A stretch of 64,000 nucleotides of DNA from Mycoplasma bradburyae (GTDB lineage: Bacteria > Bacillota_I > Bacilli_A > Mycoplasmatales > Mycoplasmoidaceae): positions 1 to 64,000 of the forward strand of contig NZ_CP101415.1 of assembly GCF_024339025.1 (NCBI RefSeq). The letters are read 5' to 3'. How positions within the stretch are numbered: the stretch's first letter is position 1; the number at the start of each line of letters is the position of its first letter. The notes under the pieces are model-generated. The model saw only the letters and a program-made list of their open reading frames with translations. It was not told the DNA's origin and did not search any database. Below, in pieces: positions 1-11,258 of the stretch. The position numbers and the translations under genes were made by a program.

Positions 1-13
1 GGGTAAAAATTCT

Positions 14-1399
14 ATGAAAGATAAACTACGAACATTTTTAGAAAAAATATCGATGAATTTTAATGAAATGAATTCCGAACTTTTGGATGCATTCATTAAA
101 TCTATCGAATTTATTTCTGAAGAGAATGACAACATTTATTTATGTTTTGAAAGTCAATATTTTTTCAATGAATTTAAAAATAAGTTTGGCCACCTAATAA
201 ATGTCGAAAATACCGTTGTTTTTAATGATTTTTTATCTTTAGAATGAAAAAAATACATTAAAGAAACAAAGCGTATTAATTTATTAGATAAAAAAGAAGC
301 TGAGATATTAAAAGAAAAGCTAGAACATTTAAAAAAGCAAGAAAAATACAAAATCAATCCTTTATCTAGAGGAATTAAAGATAAGCTCACTTTTGATAAC
401 TATTTAGTATTCGAATTTAATGAAGAAGCAGTTTATCTTGCTAAGAAGGTTGCGGACAAAACTGCAGACATGAACTGAAACCCGATAATAATTGAAGGTA
501 AGCCTGGTTGTGGTAAAAGTCACTTACTCCAAGCTATAGCAAACGAAAGACAACGATTATTCCCTGAAGAAAAAATCTGTGTTTTATCTTCAGATGATTT
601 TGGTTCTGAATTTTTAAAATCAATAATCGCTCAAGATCCTACTCATATAGAATCTTTCAAATCTAAATATAAAGATTACGATCTTTTAATGATTGATGAT
701 GTTCAGATAATATCTAATCGTCCAAAAACCAATGAAACTTTCTTTACAATCTTTAACTCTTTAGTGGATCAAAAGAAAAACATAGTTATAACCCTTGACT
801 GTAAGATTGAAGAAATTCAAGATAAACTAAACGCCCGAATGATTTCAAGATTCCAAAGAGGTGTTAATGTAAAAATTAATAAACCTGATAAAAAAGAAAT
901 CATTCAAATCTTTAAACAAAAATTTAAAGAAAATAATTTAGATAATTATATTGACGACCACTTGATCGAAGAAATATCTGACTTCGATGAAGGTGATATT
1001 CGCAAAATAGAAGGATCAGTTGCTAAACTTGTTTTTATGAACCAAATGTATGGTTCTACAAAAACAAAAGAAGAGATCCTTAAAAGCTTTATTGAAAAAG
1101 TAACCGACAGACGTGATCTAATCTTATCTAAAGATCCAAAATATGTATTTGAAAAAATCAAATACCATTTTAATATTGACGAAGACGCTCTAAAATCTTC
1201 TAAGCGTAAAAAAGATATCGTACAAGCACGTCATATCTGTATGTATATCTTAAAGAATATTTACAACCAAAATTTAAGCCAAATCGGCAAGCTACTTAAA
1301 AAAGATCACACCACGGTAAAACACGCTATTGAAAAGGTTGAAGAAGGGATCGAAAACGATCCAAATATGAAGAGTTTTATAGATATCTTTAAAAATTAA
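14..1399 (+). CDS. dnaA: Chromosomal replication initiator DnaA
   Basis: DnaA is an AAA+ ATPase that binds DnaA boxes and opens the replication origin. The 461-residue frame is continuous only if TGA codons (for example the one ending at 247) are read as Trp. The Walker A motif GKPGCGKS lies at about residues 162-169. Walker B is the MIDDVQ segment at about 226-231, and the C-terminal box-binding helix-turn-helix carries DHTTVKHAI near residue 430. Length is normal for the family. ATG at 14 is the first start inside the window; an SD-like stretch cannot be judged because the window begins 13 bases upstream. Its position points to the origin lying at or just outside the left edge. Confidence 0.97.
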
Positions 1400-1476
1400 G
1401 ATATAGAAAAATTTAAAAAAAGTACTAAACTATATTAATAATATAATTATTAAAGTGTTAAATAGATTTAATAAAT
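1400..1476. promoter_or_regulatory. AT-rich spacer after dnaA with promoter-like sequence
   Basis: This 77-base spacer is almost pure A/T and holds TATATTAAT and TATAATTAT strings that could serve as -10 elements for the ABC exporter operon. No copy of the consensus DnaA box TTATCCACA is visible, so I do not call it an origin. Confidence 0.3.
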
Positions 1477-3192
1477 ATGCTTAAAATATTGTTATATAAG
1501 GCTACTAAATCTTTTAAATTTCACATATCGATTGTGCCGTTCTTTCTTCTTATAGAAAGCTTAACAACGGTATTAGTGCCTTACTTCATTTCGGATTTGA
1601 TCAATTACGGAATTATAGCAAACGACAAAGAAGCATTAACAAAATATTCATTAATATTACTTGGAATAGCAGTAGTAGGATTTATCTCTGGTTTTATTGG
1701 GGGTAGATCTATTACTGTTGCTTCTGTAGAATTTGCTAAGCAATTACGTGTTAATATTTTTACAAGATTCCAAAGCTTTTCAGCTAAAAACATTGACAAG
1801 TTTGATAAAGCTAGTGTTCTTACTAGAACGACAACAGATATTAACTATATTCAAACAAGTATTGAATCATTTAGAATGGCAATAAGAGGATTTTCAGTTT
1901 TCTTATGTGCTTTAATTTTAATGTTTATAACTAGTTGAAAACTAGGAGTATCTTCATTAGTAGTTATTCCGATTATTTTATTAGGTATAGCTATTGTTTA
2001 TCGCTTGATCATCGGCGATTACAAAAAAGTGTTTAGAGAATATGACGAACTAAATAATTTAGCCAAAGAATCGATCTCAGGTATGAGAGTTGTTAAGTCG
2101 TATCACCAACAAGATAGCGAAATTAAAAAGTTTAATAGAGTTACTAACTTTATCTATAAAAACTTTACAAAAATTGAAAAAATCAGTGCTTTAATTCAAC
2201 CTATTGTATTACTGTGTATTTATTCTTTATCAATAGCTATCGCTTGATTCGGAACCAAGGATATTCTTGCTGGTAGTCTTAATATCGGTGATCTAACATC
2301 TGTTTTAGCTTATGCTTTCCAAATGCTAATAAACTTATTATTATTAACATTTGTTTATGTAACGATTATCACTGCTAAACCATCTAAAGATCGTATTATT
2401 GAGATACTAACTGAAAAGATTGATATCAAAAATAAACAAAACCCTATTAAAACTATTGAGAATTTTGATGTTGAATTTAAAAACGTTAGTTTTAAATATA
2501 TTGATGATAATCCACACTATAACCTCGAAAATATCAATATCAAAATAAAACAGGGTCAAACAATCGGAATTATCGGACCTACTGGTTCAGGTAAAACTAG
2601 TATTGTTAATTTATTATCAAGACTTTATGAATCTAATGAAGGTCAAGTGTTAATTAACAATATTCCAGTTAATGAGTACAGTCTTGAAACATTAAGAGAA
2701 ACAATCGGAATTGTTCCACAAAAGAACATTCTTTATTCAGGAACGATTAAAGAAAATATTTTGATGGGTAAGGACTACTCAGATGATGATATTAATAAAG
2801 CAATTTCTCAAGCGCAAGCTAAAGAATTTATTAATAAATTACCTAATAATGTTGATTCAGAAGTAGAACAAAACGGAGCCAATTTTTCAGGTGGACAAAA
2901 ACAAAGAATTTGCATTGCTAGAGCAATGATCAAAAAACCTAAAATTCTTGTTTTTGATGACTCAACTTCTGCACTAGACACTAAAACAGATGCCCTGATT
3001 CAAGAAAGTTTCAATAATGATTTCAAAGAATCAAGCAAAATTTTAATTTCACAAAGAATTTCATCTATTAAAAATGCTGATGAAATCTATGTTTTAAACA
3101 ACGGTAAAGTTGTGGCTAATGGTACCCACGATTACTTAATTCAAAATTGTGAATTATATCGCGAAATCAACATATCTCAAACCGAGCAATAA
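1477..3192 (+). CDS. ABC exporter subunit A (membrane domain fused to ATPase)
   Basis: This 571-residue protein has an N-terminal six-helix exporter membrane domain (about residues 1-310) followed by an ATPase domain, the layout of type IV half-transporters such as MG014/MG015. Walker A GPTGSGKT starts at about residue 367 and the signature is FSGGQKQR. The Walker B region reads LVFDDS, with Asp where the catalytic Glu normally sits, and the H-loop region reads ISQR, with Gln instead of His. Both changes mark a degenerate ATP site, as in one half of heterodimeric exporters. It ends 4 bases before the next gene, its presumed partner. The substrate cannot be told from sequence. Confidence 0.9.
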
Positions 3193-3196
3193 TCAT

Positions 3197-5086
3197 ATGA
3201 GTAACAAAACTAATAAGAAAAAATACTTTAACGAATTGCTTCGTTTTATCTGAAAAAACAACAAATGAATGTTGTTAATTTCATTCTTCTTCATAATTAT
3301 TTCATCAGTATCACTAGTATTAGTAAGTAACTTTATTAAAGGTTTAGTAGATGAATATATAGTTCCTTTATTAGAACAACAAAGCAAAAATGAAGAACTA
3401 GATTTTAGCAATCTAATAAAATACTTATCTATTATTGGATCAGTCTTCTTAATCGGGACAATATCAACCATTATCTCGGGTCAGATAATGGCTAAAGCAA
3501 CACATGTAACTTTATTTAAATTAAGAAACAACATGTATGCTCATATGCAACAATTGCCAATTAAGTATTTTGATACTACTAAACATGGCGATATCATGAG
3601 TTATTACACGAATGATGTTGATACAATAAGAAGTTTAATTGTTCAAATAATTCCTCAAAGTTTCCAAGCCGTTGTTCAGATCATAACAATCTTAGCGTTT
3701 ATGTTGAGTACTAGCGTGGTGCTTACATTGATTACTTTGGTTTTATTATTACCTATGATGGTGTTTTTTGCTTTCTTTGGTAAGAAAACAAAAATGAACT
3801 TTATTGCTAATCAAACAGAGATCGCTAATCTTAACGGAGTAATTCAAGAATACATTGAAAACCAAACAGTATCTAATTTATTTAATTATTCAGATACAGT
3901 TATCAATAAATTCAAGAAAGCTAATATTAAACAAGCAACTATTATGAAAAAAGCTAATGTTTTAGCTTCTATCGTATTTCCGGTGATGTTTAACTATTCA
4001 AATGTTATCTACATTATCATTGCCATCATTAGTGTTGCATTACATGAAAAATATGCTGATAACAAACTTCTTGGTCAAGAACTAACAATTGGTGTTATTG
4101 TTTCATTTATTGCATTAGTTAGAGCGTTCATAGGTCCACTAGCAAACATTTCTCAAAATGTTAATTTCTTTGCTAAATCTAAAGCTGGTGCTGAAAGAAT
4201 CTATTCTATGCTTAATGAACCTATTGAAGTTAATCAAGGTAAGATTATTCTAGATTACATTGAAAAGAACGAAAAAGGTGAATGAGTTAAAGCTAACAAA
4301 TGAACTAAACAATTAGGTTGAATTGTTAATGATGTTATTGAACCATTTAAAGGCAAAGTTGAATTTAAGAATGTAAGTTTTTCTTATGATGGTAAAAAGC
4401 AAGTATTAAAAAATATTAATATTGATGCTAAGCCAGGCGAAAAGATCGCTTTAATAGGTAAAACTGGTTCAGGTAAAACTACGATTGCTAACCTTATTAA
4501 TCGTTTCTATGATGTTAGCGATGGTCAAATCTTCTTTGATGATTATCCAATTACTTTAGTAGATATTAATTCAATCCGTAAAACAGTAGGTATTGTTTTA
4601 CAATCGACTGAATTATTTACAGGCACTATTCGCGAGAATATTGCTTATGGTAATAAAGATGCTAAGCTAGAAGATATTATTGAAGCTGCTAAATTAGCAA
4701 ATGCTCATGACTTTATTATGAATTTACCTAATGAATATGATACGCATATTACAAACAATGGTGAAGGTTTATCTCAAGGTCAAAAACAATTGTTAGCAAT
4801 TGCTAGAGTAAGTTTAATGAATCCAGCAATCATGGTGCTCGATGAAGCTACTTCAAATATTGATAGTAGAACAGAGAAAGTCATTAAGGAATCGATGGAT
4901 AAATTAATGAATAATCGAACAACATTTGCGATAGCTCATAGATTATCAACAATCAAAAATTCTAATAAAATCTTGGTAATTCAAGAAGGTGAAATTGTTG
5001 AAGAAGGCAACCATGAAACATTAATAGCTAAAAAAGGTTTATACGAATCTTTCTACAATTCTTCATTTAATGAAGAGATCAGTTAG
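3197..5086 (+). CDS. ABC exporter subunit B (membrane domain fused to ATPase)
   Basis: This 629-residue half-transporter has an N-terminal six-helix membrane domain, then an ATPase with Walker A GKTGSGKT at about residue 421, signature LSQGQKQ, canonical Walker B LVLDEATS and H-loop AHRLS. The catalytic Glu and His missing from the upstream partner are present here. The pair therefore looks like a heterodimeric exporter with one consensus and one degenerate site. The ATG at 3197 is preferred over internal starts because it keeps the N-terminal basic stretch and sits 4 bases after the partner's stop. About 35 residues between the membrane and ATPase domains, around 4270-4350, are rich in Trp and Lys and look lineage specific. 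Confidence 0.9.
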
Positions 5087-5106
5087 CAAAAAATAATTAT
5101 TTTCGT

Positions 5107-5149
5107 TATAATAAATTAAATAATATCAAGCGTTGCTTGGTATTTTTAT
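5107..5149 (+). promoter_or_regulatory. Promoter-like TATAAT and hairpin ahead of rpmH
   Basis: A TATAAT at 5107-5112 is followed by a 9-bp hairpin (5123-5131 with 5135-5143, one G-U pair) and a T-rich stretch to 5149. The hairpin could end transcription of the ABC exporter operon. If the TATAAT is an active promoter, it would lie at the very start of the rpmH leader. Confidence 0.4.
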
Positions 5150-5171
5150 TAATGTATATTTGTAAATAGCT

Positions 5172-5321
5172 ATGAAAAGAACATACCAACCAAATAAAAG
5201 AAAACGAGCTAAAACTCACGGATTTAGAGCAAGAATGGCTACTGCTTCAGGTAGAGCTGTATTAGCTGCTAGAAAAAGAAAAGGTAGACACATTCTAACT
5301 GTTTCTGATCAAGCAAGATAA
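5172..5321 (+). CDS. rpmH: 50S ribosomal protein L34
   Basis: This is a 49-residue, very basic protein beginning [20 protein letters not shown], a close match to bacterial L34. Length is slightly above the usual 44-47 residues. It opens the classic rpmH-rnpA-yidC cluster found beside dnaA in many bacteria, and rnpA starts 7 bases after its stop. Confidence 0.97.
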   Translation: MKRTYQPNKRKRAKTHGFRARMATASGRAVLAARKRKGRHILTVSDQAR

Positions 5322-5328
5322 TCTTTAA

Positions 5329-5682
5329 ATGAAAAGAGAAAATAGTTTAAAGAAAACAACTAATTTTCTAGAAATAGTTAAAACAAAAAGCAAATATTAC
5401 TCAAATACTTATGTAATATTTGCTAAAAAAAACAACGAATCCAAGGCTAAAATTGGAATCGTTGTGCCTAAAAAACTTTTTAGTAAAGCAGTAACAAGAA
5501 ACAAAATAAAGCGACAAGTAAGAAGTTTCTTGTCTGATTTTACTGATTGAAATAAGAGTTTAAATCTTTTAATCAAGGTTAATAATTGTCGTTATTTAGA
5601 TAACACTTATCTAGAAAACAAAAAAGATCTCTTTGATACTTATAAAAGATTAATTCAAAAATTCAAAGCAAATTTAATTTAA
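5329..5682 (+). CDS. rnpA: Ribonuclease P protein component
   Basis: The RNase P protein assists the catalytic RNA in 5' maturation of tRNA precursors. The 117-residue frame includes a TGA-encoded Trp after DFTD. The family hallmark is present as AVTRNKIKRQVRSF, matching the basic RNR-type helix, preceded by KIGIVVPKK. Its stop TAA overlaps the yidC ATG by one base (TAATG), indicating translational coupling within the rpmH-rnpA-yidC operon. Confidence 0.93.
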
Positions 5683-6833
5683 TGAGTAAAATACATTCTG
5701 AGATTGTAACTCAGTCGTTTAATCCTTTCTGGAGTGCTGCGACAGTTAAAGAACGATCAAAAATAAATCCAAATGTTAAGAAAACTTTTAACTATTTATG
5801 AAAGTTTTTTAAGATTTGTTTATTTTTATTTATTACCGTAGTTGGACTTTGAGGGTGTACTCAAAACTATTCTGAAAGTTGAACTGTAACCAATCCGAAA
5901 TTAGGTGTAGGTTTAGAAGTGGGTTATAGTTATGGGACTACCGGAGATTATCGTTATGATTTAATGACAAGCAACTCAGGTCCTTATTTTACTTTTTCAG
6001 ATTACGAACTATCATATGGTCCGTTTTTAGCTTGGTTTGTGTGACCGGCTACCCAAATTGTTTTACCTATTATTTATCAAACTAGAGTTCCTCTTAATCA
6101 GGGAATTGATTACGGTTTTAATACAATTCTAGGGATCTTAGTTTTACTGTTTATCATTAGATTAATTACGATCGGTATTACCTTAAACTCTACATTAAAT
6201 ACTGAAAGAATGGGTGAAGTTCAAGGTAAGATAGCTGAGATTAATGCTAAGTATAAGAATGCTAATGATTCGCAATCTAAGAAGATGAAGCAAATCGAAA
6301 TGATGCAACTTTATCGTAAACACAAGATTAAACCTGCAGCATTATTCGTTCAAGCATTCATTACTATACCAATTTTCTTAATTGTCTTTAAAATGGTTTC
6401 TTTAACAAGACCAATTAAAGCGACAGTTTTATTTAGTATTTGAGATTTATCAGTGACACCTGGTTCGCAAATCATCTCAGATATTTCACATAATTGGGTT
6501 TACATTTTCTTCGTTTTATTAGTTGTTCCGATGCAAATTATTTCGCAATGATTACCACAACGTTGAGCTACTAAGAGAAATAGAAATGCTAAAACAACTT
6601 CACAAAAAGGTTTAGAACAACTTAAGAAAACAAGAAGAATTCAATGAATCATGATTTGTGTCTTTGCGTTCTTCCCAGTTATTACTCCTTCTGCTGTAGG
6701 ATTATATTGGTTCCTAAACTCAATATTTACAATTCTGCAATCTTACATTACTCACGTTTTCATTATTAAACGTAGACAAAAAACTAAAACATTATCTAAA
6801 CTAGATCAAATTCTGAATCGTGAACTTGATTAA
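5682..6833 (+). CDS. yidC: Membrane protein insertase YidC/Oxa1
   Basis: YidC inserts membrane proteins alone or with SecYEG. The 383-residue frame starts at the ATG overlapping the rnpA stop. It has an N-terminal membrane segment with a lipobox-like WGCTQN around residue 60, an extracytoplasmic stretch, and the Oxa1-type helices. The segment MMQLYRKHKIKPAALF matches the conserved cytoplasmic hairpin of the family. Several Trp residues are encoded by TGA. It is part of the rpmH cluster and overlaps rsmA by 14 bases. Confidence 0.92.
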
Positions 6834-7623
6834 CAAAATTAATAATTTCTTAAAAAATAATGAATTTTCGCCTTCTAAAGAAAGAGGGCAAAATTTTTTA
6901 ATTGACACTAATATCATTAATAAAATTGTGCAAACAGTTAATGACACTAATCCTTCAAAAGTATTGGAAATAGGTCCAGGATTAGGAGCTATTAGTGAAC
7001 AATTAATCAAACAACATAAAACTAATTATCATGCGATTGAATTAGATAAGAAATTATTTAATTACCTTAACAATGATTTACTTAAAGATCAAATAACCCA
7101 TAACGATGCTTTAAAGATTGAATGAGATGTAATATTTGATGAACTTGGTAACAACCCTGCAATGGTAGGTAATTTACCTTACAATATTTCTTCTAAGTTA
7201 ATTAAGAAATTTATTTTATCAAGTTATCGAACAGCCATTATTATGGTTCAAAAAGAAATGGCTTTAAGGTTATTAGCTAAAATCAATTCTAAAGACTATT
7301 CATCTTTTAGTGTATTATGTCAATATCATTTAGACGTTAAGAAAGTTATTGAAATAAATGAAAATTCATTTATTCCCAAGCCAAAAATTAAATCAACTTT
7401 ATTACTTTTAGAAAAAAAAGATATAGATTTTAATGAGGGATATGAGAAGTTTTTAAAATTGATTTTTTTACAAAGAAGAAAAACAATTTTAAACAACTTA
7501 AAAAATAATTACAATCCAGAACTAATTAGACAAAGCCTTAATAGGTTAGAACTTAAAGAAAGTTCAAGAGCTCAAGAGTTATCAAAAGAACAATTGTTCA
7601 GGTTGTATGAATTATTATCGTAG
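6820..7623 (+). CDS. rsmA: 16S rRNA dimethyladenosine transferase RsmA (KsgA)
   Basis: The enzyme dimethylates two adjacent adenosines near the 3' end of 16S rRNA using S-adenosylmethionine. This 267-residue protein has the N-terminal FSPSKERGQNFLID, SAM motif LEIGPGLGA and the catalytic NLPYNISS motif. The start is a GTG at 6820 inside the end of yidC; the next Met would remove conserved N-terminal residues. It overlaps ispE by 17 bases, so translational coupling along yidC-rsmA-ispE is likely. Confidence 0.94.
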
Positions 7624-8326
7624 CTATGGTAAGGTCAATTTTTATTTAAAAATAAAAACTTACCACCCTGAAATAAAAAAACATACTTTAGATTCTAAAA
7701 TAATCATTACTAAGGATTATTACGATGATATTTATTTGCAAAGATCTAAAGATACGCAGATTGAATATTTTGACGAACAAAACCAACCCTTAGTTTTTAG
7801 TCATGATATCTTATTAAGAACTAAAAAATATTTAGAAAAAAAACTTAACCAAGAATTTAATTTCAAGGTTAAAGTAATTAAGAAAATACCAACCCTTGCT
7901 GGTATGGGTTCGGCTTCTAGTAATGCTGCTGTTTTAATCAATTGAATATATCAAGAATGAAATATAAAAAACCAAATCCCTTATTACGATATAGCCACAG
8001 AATTAGGTAGTGACATTCCTTTTTTCATATCATTAAAAGAATGTGCGATTATAAAAAACTTTGGTGACGTAGTTATTGATTCTAACATTGACGGTTATGA
8101 AATCGATCAGATTATCTTTAACAATAAAAAACCAAGCACAAAAAGAATTTTTGAATTGTTAGATCATTCAAAAATTAACCCAAATGATTTAAACGATTTA
8201 GAAAAACCTTTTTTTAGTTTGTTTCCGGAGTTATATCAACCCTTTAAAGAACTAAAAAAACATAATAACCATGTATTACTATCAGGGGCTGGTAGTAGTT
8301 TTGTTGTTTTTAAAAAGTTAAAGTAA
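7607..8326 (+). CDS. ispE: 4-diphosphocytidyl-2-C-methyl-D-erythritol kinase IspE
   Basis: IspE phosphorylates CDP-methylerythritol in the MEP isoprenoid pathway. The 239-residue frame shows the GHMP-kinase ATP loop PTLAGMGSASSNAAVLINW at about residues 86-105, an N-terminal YGKVNFYLKI and C-terminal LLSGAGSSFVVFK, matching the third GHMP motif. It is shorter than typical IspE (about 280-300 residues) but keeps the main motifs. Pairing with ispF at 34.4 kb supports a working MEP route, known for some mollicutes including M. gallisepticum and M. penetrans. Confidence 0.85.
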
Positions 8327-8351
8327 ATATAATAAAAATATCTAAATAAAT

Positions 8352-10001
8352 ATGATTTTTACAAAAATTAAAAAGTGCGTTAATCAAGCATTAGAAGAAT
8401 TAAACCTACCTAGTAATGTTGAATATTTAATTCAACAAACAAAAAATATTAAGTTTGGTGATTTTAGTAGTAATATTGCTATGGTATTATCAAAAATTGA
8501 TAATAAAAACCCAGAAGAAATTGCGAATCAAATCATTGGAAAAATCAATCCAGATGAATTTGAAAAAATTACTTTTTCAAAACCAGGATTTATTAACTTC
8601 TTTTTAAGCAATACTGATAAACTATCAATAATTAAAGAGTTACAAAACCAAGATTACGAGATTAACAAATTACCAGAAAATGAGAGAGATTCAATTAATA
8701 TTGAATTTGTATCAGCTAATCCTACTGGATTTTTACATCTAGGACATGTAAGAAATGCTTTTACTGGTGATGTTTTAGGTAATATTTTAAAAGCAGTTGG
8801 ACATAATGTAACCAAGGAATATTGGATTAATGATTTAGGTAACCAAGTTAATTTATTTGCCCTATCTTCAATAATTCGTTATTTAGAAAAATTGGGTGTA
8901 ACTAAATACGCTATGCCAGAAGATTCTTACCACGGAAAAGAACCTATTTTTGTGGCGGATGAAATTATCAAAGATTTTGGCGATAAATACAAGGATATTG
9001 AGATTGTTGATAACAAGATAGTTGACCAAAAAATCGCTAACGAACTAATCGAATATTGTACTAATAAAATGCTTCATTTTATTAAACAAGACTTAGCGTT
9101 AATTGGTGTTAATATGGATGCTTGAACTAGCGAGAAAGTTGTATATCAATCTAACACATTACAAGCACTATTAGATAACCAACTAAAAGATCATATTTAT
9201 AACAAAGACGGTGCTGTTTGATTAAAAACAACTGATGGTGGTGATGATAAGGATAGAGTTATTTTTAAAGAAAATAAAGCGCCTACTTATTTTGGTACGG
9301 ATATTGCTAATCACTATCTAAAATATAAAAGAGGTTTTAACCGTTTAATAAATGTTTGAGGAGCTGACCATTTCGGACACGTATTAAGAACAACATATGC
9401 AGCCGAATTATCAGGAGTACCAAAAGGTAATTTTATTGTTGTTCTTATTGAAATGGTTAAACTATTGCAAAACAATAAAGAAATTAAGTTCTCTAAACGT
9501 TTAGGTAATGCTATTAGTATTCCTGATATGTTGGAATTCTTATCTAAAGATGCTGCTAGATGGTTTATGCTTAACCAATCCTGAACTAGCGGTATTAATA
9601 TTGATGTTGATATCTCGAATAAAAAAGATAGTTCGAATCCTGTTTATTATGTTCAATACGCTCACGCAAGAATTCATAAACTATTAACAAAGATCGATCA
9701 AATCGATTTTTCTAAAGTTGATTTAAGTTTATTAAATTCTGATATTGAAAGAACATTAATCAACCATTTAGCTAGTTTTGAATATTATGTTCATAATGTA
9801 GCTACAACTTATGATGTTAATAAGTTATTAACCTTTGTTTATACATTAGCTAAGAACTTCCATAGCTGATATAACTCTCATGAAATTCTAAACCAAGAAG
9901 ATAATATTAAATATACAAGATTAGCATTAGCTAAATCAATTAAAATATTAATAAACTATCTTTTAAAATTATTTGGAATTAGTGCTCCAGAGCAAATGTA
10001 A
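8352..10001 (+). CDS. argS: Arginyl-tRNA synthetase
   Basis: This class I synthetase charges tRNA-Arg. The 549-residue protein has the N-terminal ArgS-specific domain (GDFSSNIAM), the HIGH motif as GFLHLGHVRNAF near residue 130, the segment VWGADHFGH, and a KMSKS equivalent KFSKRLGN. The C-terminal anticodon-binding DALR domain ends with ILINYLLKLFGI. Several Trp residues are TGA. It starts 25 bases after ispE and probably belongs to the same transcript. Confidence 0.95.
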
Positions 10002-10028
10002 AAAAAACAAGATAATTAGCATCAGATT

Positions 10029-11162
10029 ATGAAAAATAATAATAGGGTTAATAAAACTAATAATAAATTAGTAGTAACAGGCATAATATTACTGTTACTA
10101 ATACTTATTCTAGGGTTTGGTGGGTATTATGTTTATACGAATTTTTATAAAAACAAATCAGAAAATACCACTAAATTAGATGATAAAACACAACCTACCA
10201 ATGGTAATGTTTCAAACAATAATAAATATAAAAAAGTAGGCGATTTACGATTACTTAGTTGAAATGTCCTTAATTTTGGTAATAAATACACACCTAGCAC
10301 TAATAAGTTCATGAATATTGTTAAAACTATTCAAGAATCTAATGCTGATGTTGTAGGTTTAACTGAAATTAATTACAACAACGAAGACATTGTAAGAAAT
10401 GTCGCTAATTCTTTAGGTGCTTCTTGAAGCTACACCTTTAGTGGAAATAATTTTAATGTCAATTTTAGTAGATCTAAAGAATCTGTTGCTATTCTTTATA
10501 AAAATAATGTAGTTCAACCAGAAACATCTAATTCAATTAATCCTAATGATACTTATACTAGACCGCTTTGATACACTAAGTTTAAAACTGTAGGCTATGA
10601 TTACAGTTTTATAACTTTCTTTGGTCATTTTGATGCTCCTGGAGCTAATTCTAAGAATAACGAAGCTAATGCTAAAGGCTATAGAGGTCAAGGTGGACAA
10701 GAAATAAGTGAAGCAAAAGCAATTGCTACAGTATTTACTTCACTTAAAGCAACTTATCCAAACACTGACATAATCGGTGCTGCTGATACAAATATTAAAG
10801 AAGCTAACAATAGCGTATTTGATTCAAATGAATATTCATTAAACTATATTGATTTTAATGATAATAAAGAATATTATAGAACCACAATAAGCAATAATAA
10901 TTATTATGCTAATTCTTATGATAAATGGTTCGTATATGACGCTAACAAATCTAATATCTTAAAAGATAAAAATATTCCTTATAAGGTAGATGTCATTAAT
11001 GCGTTTAATGATAAGATTTGGGATAAAGAAAAAACACTTAATGCTTGGTTATCATCTGATAAAGCTAAAAAATATCCTAAACCAACCGATATTCAATTAG
11101 TATTAAATGTATCGGATCATGCACCTATTATTCTAGATCTAAATTATAAGAATAATATGTAG
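10029..11162 (+). CDS. Membrane-anchored nuclease, endonuclease/exonuclease/phosphatase (EEP) family
   Basis: This 377-residue protein has one N-terminal transmembrane anchor (about residues 15-38) and a long Asn-rich linker, then an EEP fold. Motifs in order are LSWNVLNFG with the metal-site Asn, VVGLTEIN with the Glu, FFGHFDAPG, IIGAADTN, and SDHAPIIL with the catalytic Asp-His pair. This matches mycoplasma MnuA-type surface nucleases of the DNase I superfamily that supply nucleotides to the cell. It starts 27 bases after argS and is closed by the terminator at 11217-11244. DNA versus RNA preference cannot be judged from sequence. Confidence 0.85.
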
Positions 11163-11216
11163 TTTTGTTTTAACTATTATAAATATTTGATAGATATTAA
11201 TCTTTATTAAAAAAAT

Positions 11217-11250
11217 AAAAACTCATCTAAAAGAATGAGTTTTTATTTTT
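11217..11250. terminator. Bidirectional intrinsic terminator
   Basis: AAAAACTCAT pairs with ATGAGTTTTT around an 8-base loop, with T-rich flanks on both strands. It separates the plus-strand EEP nuclease gene from the minus-strand DUF31 lipoprotein gene. Confidence 0.8.
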
Positions 11251-11258
11251 GTATTGAA

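Noticed and set aside
1400-1476. Possible oriC after dnaA
   Set aside because: The spacer is only 77 bases and has no DnaA-box consensus. The origin is more likely left of the window, but that cannot be seen.
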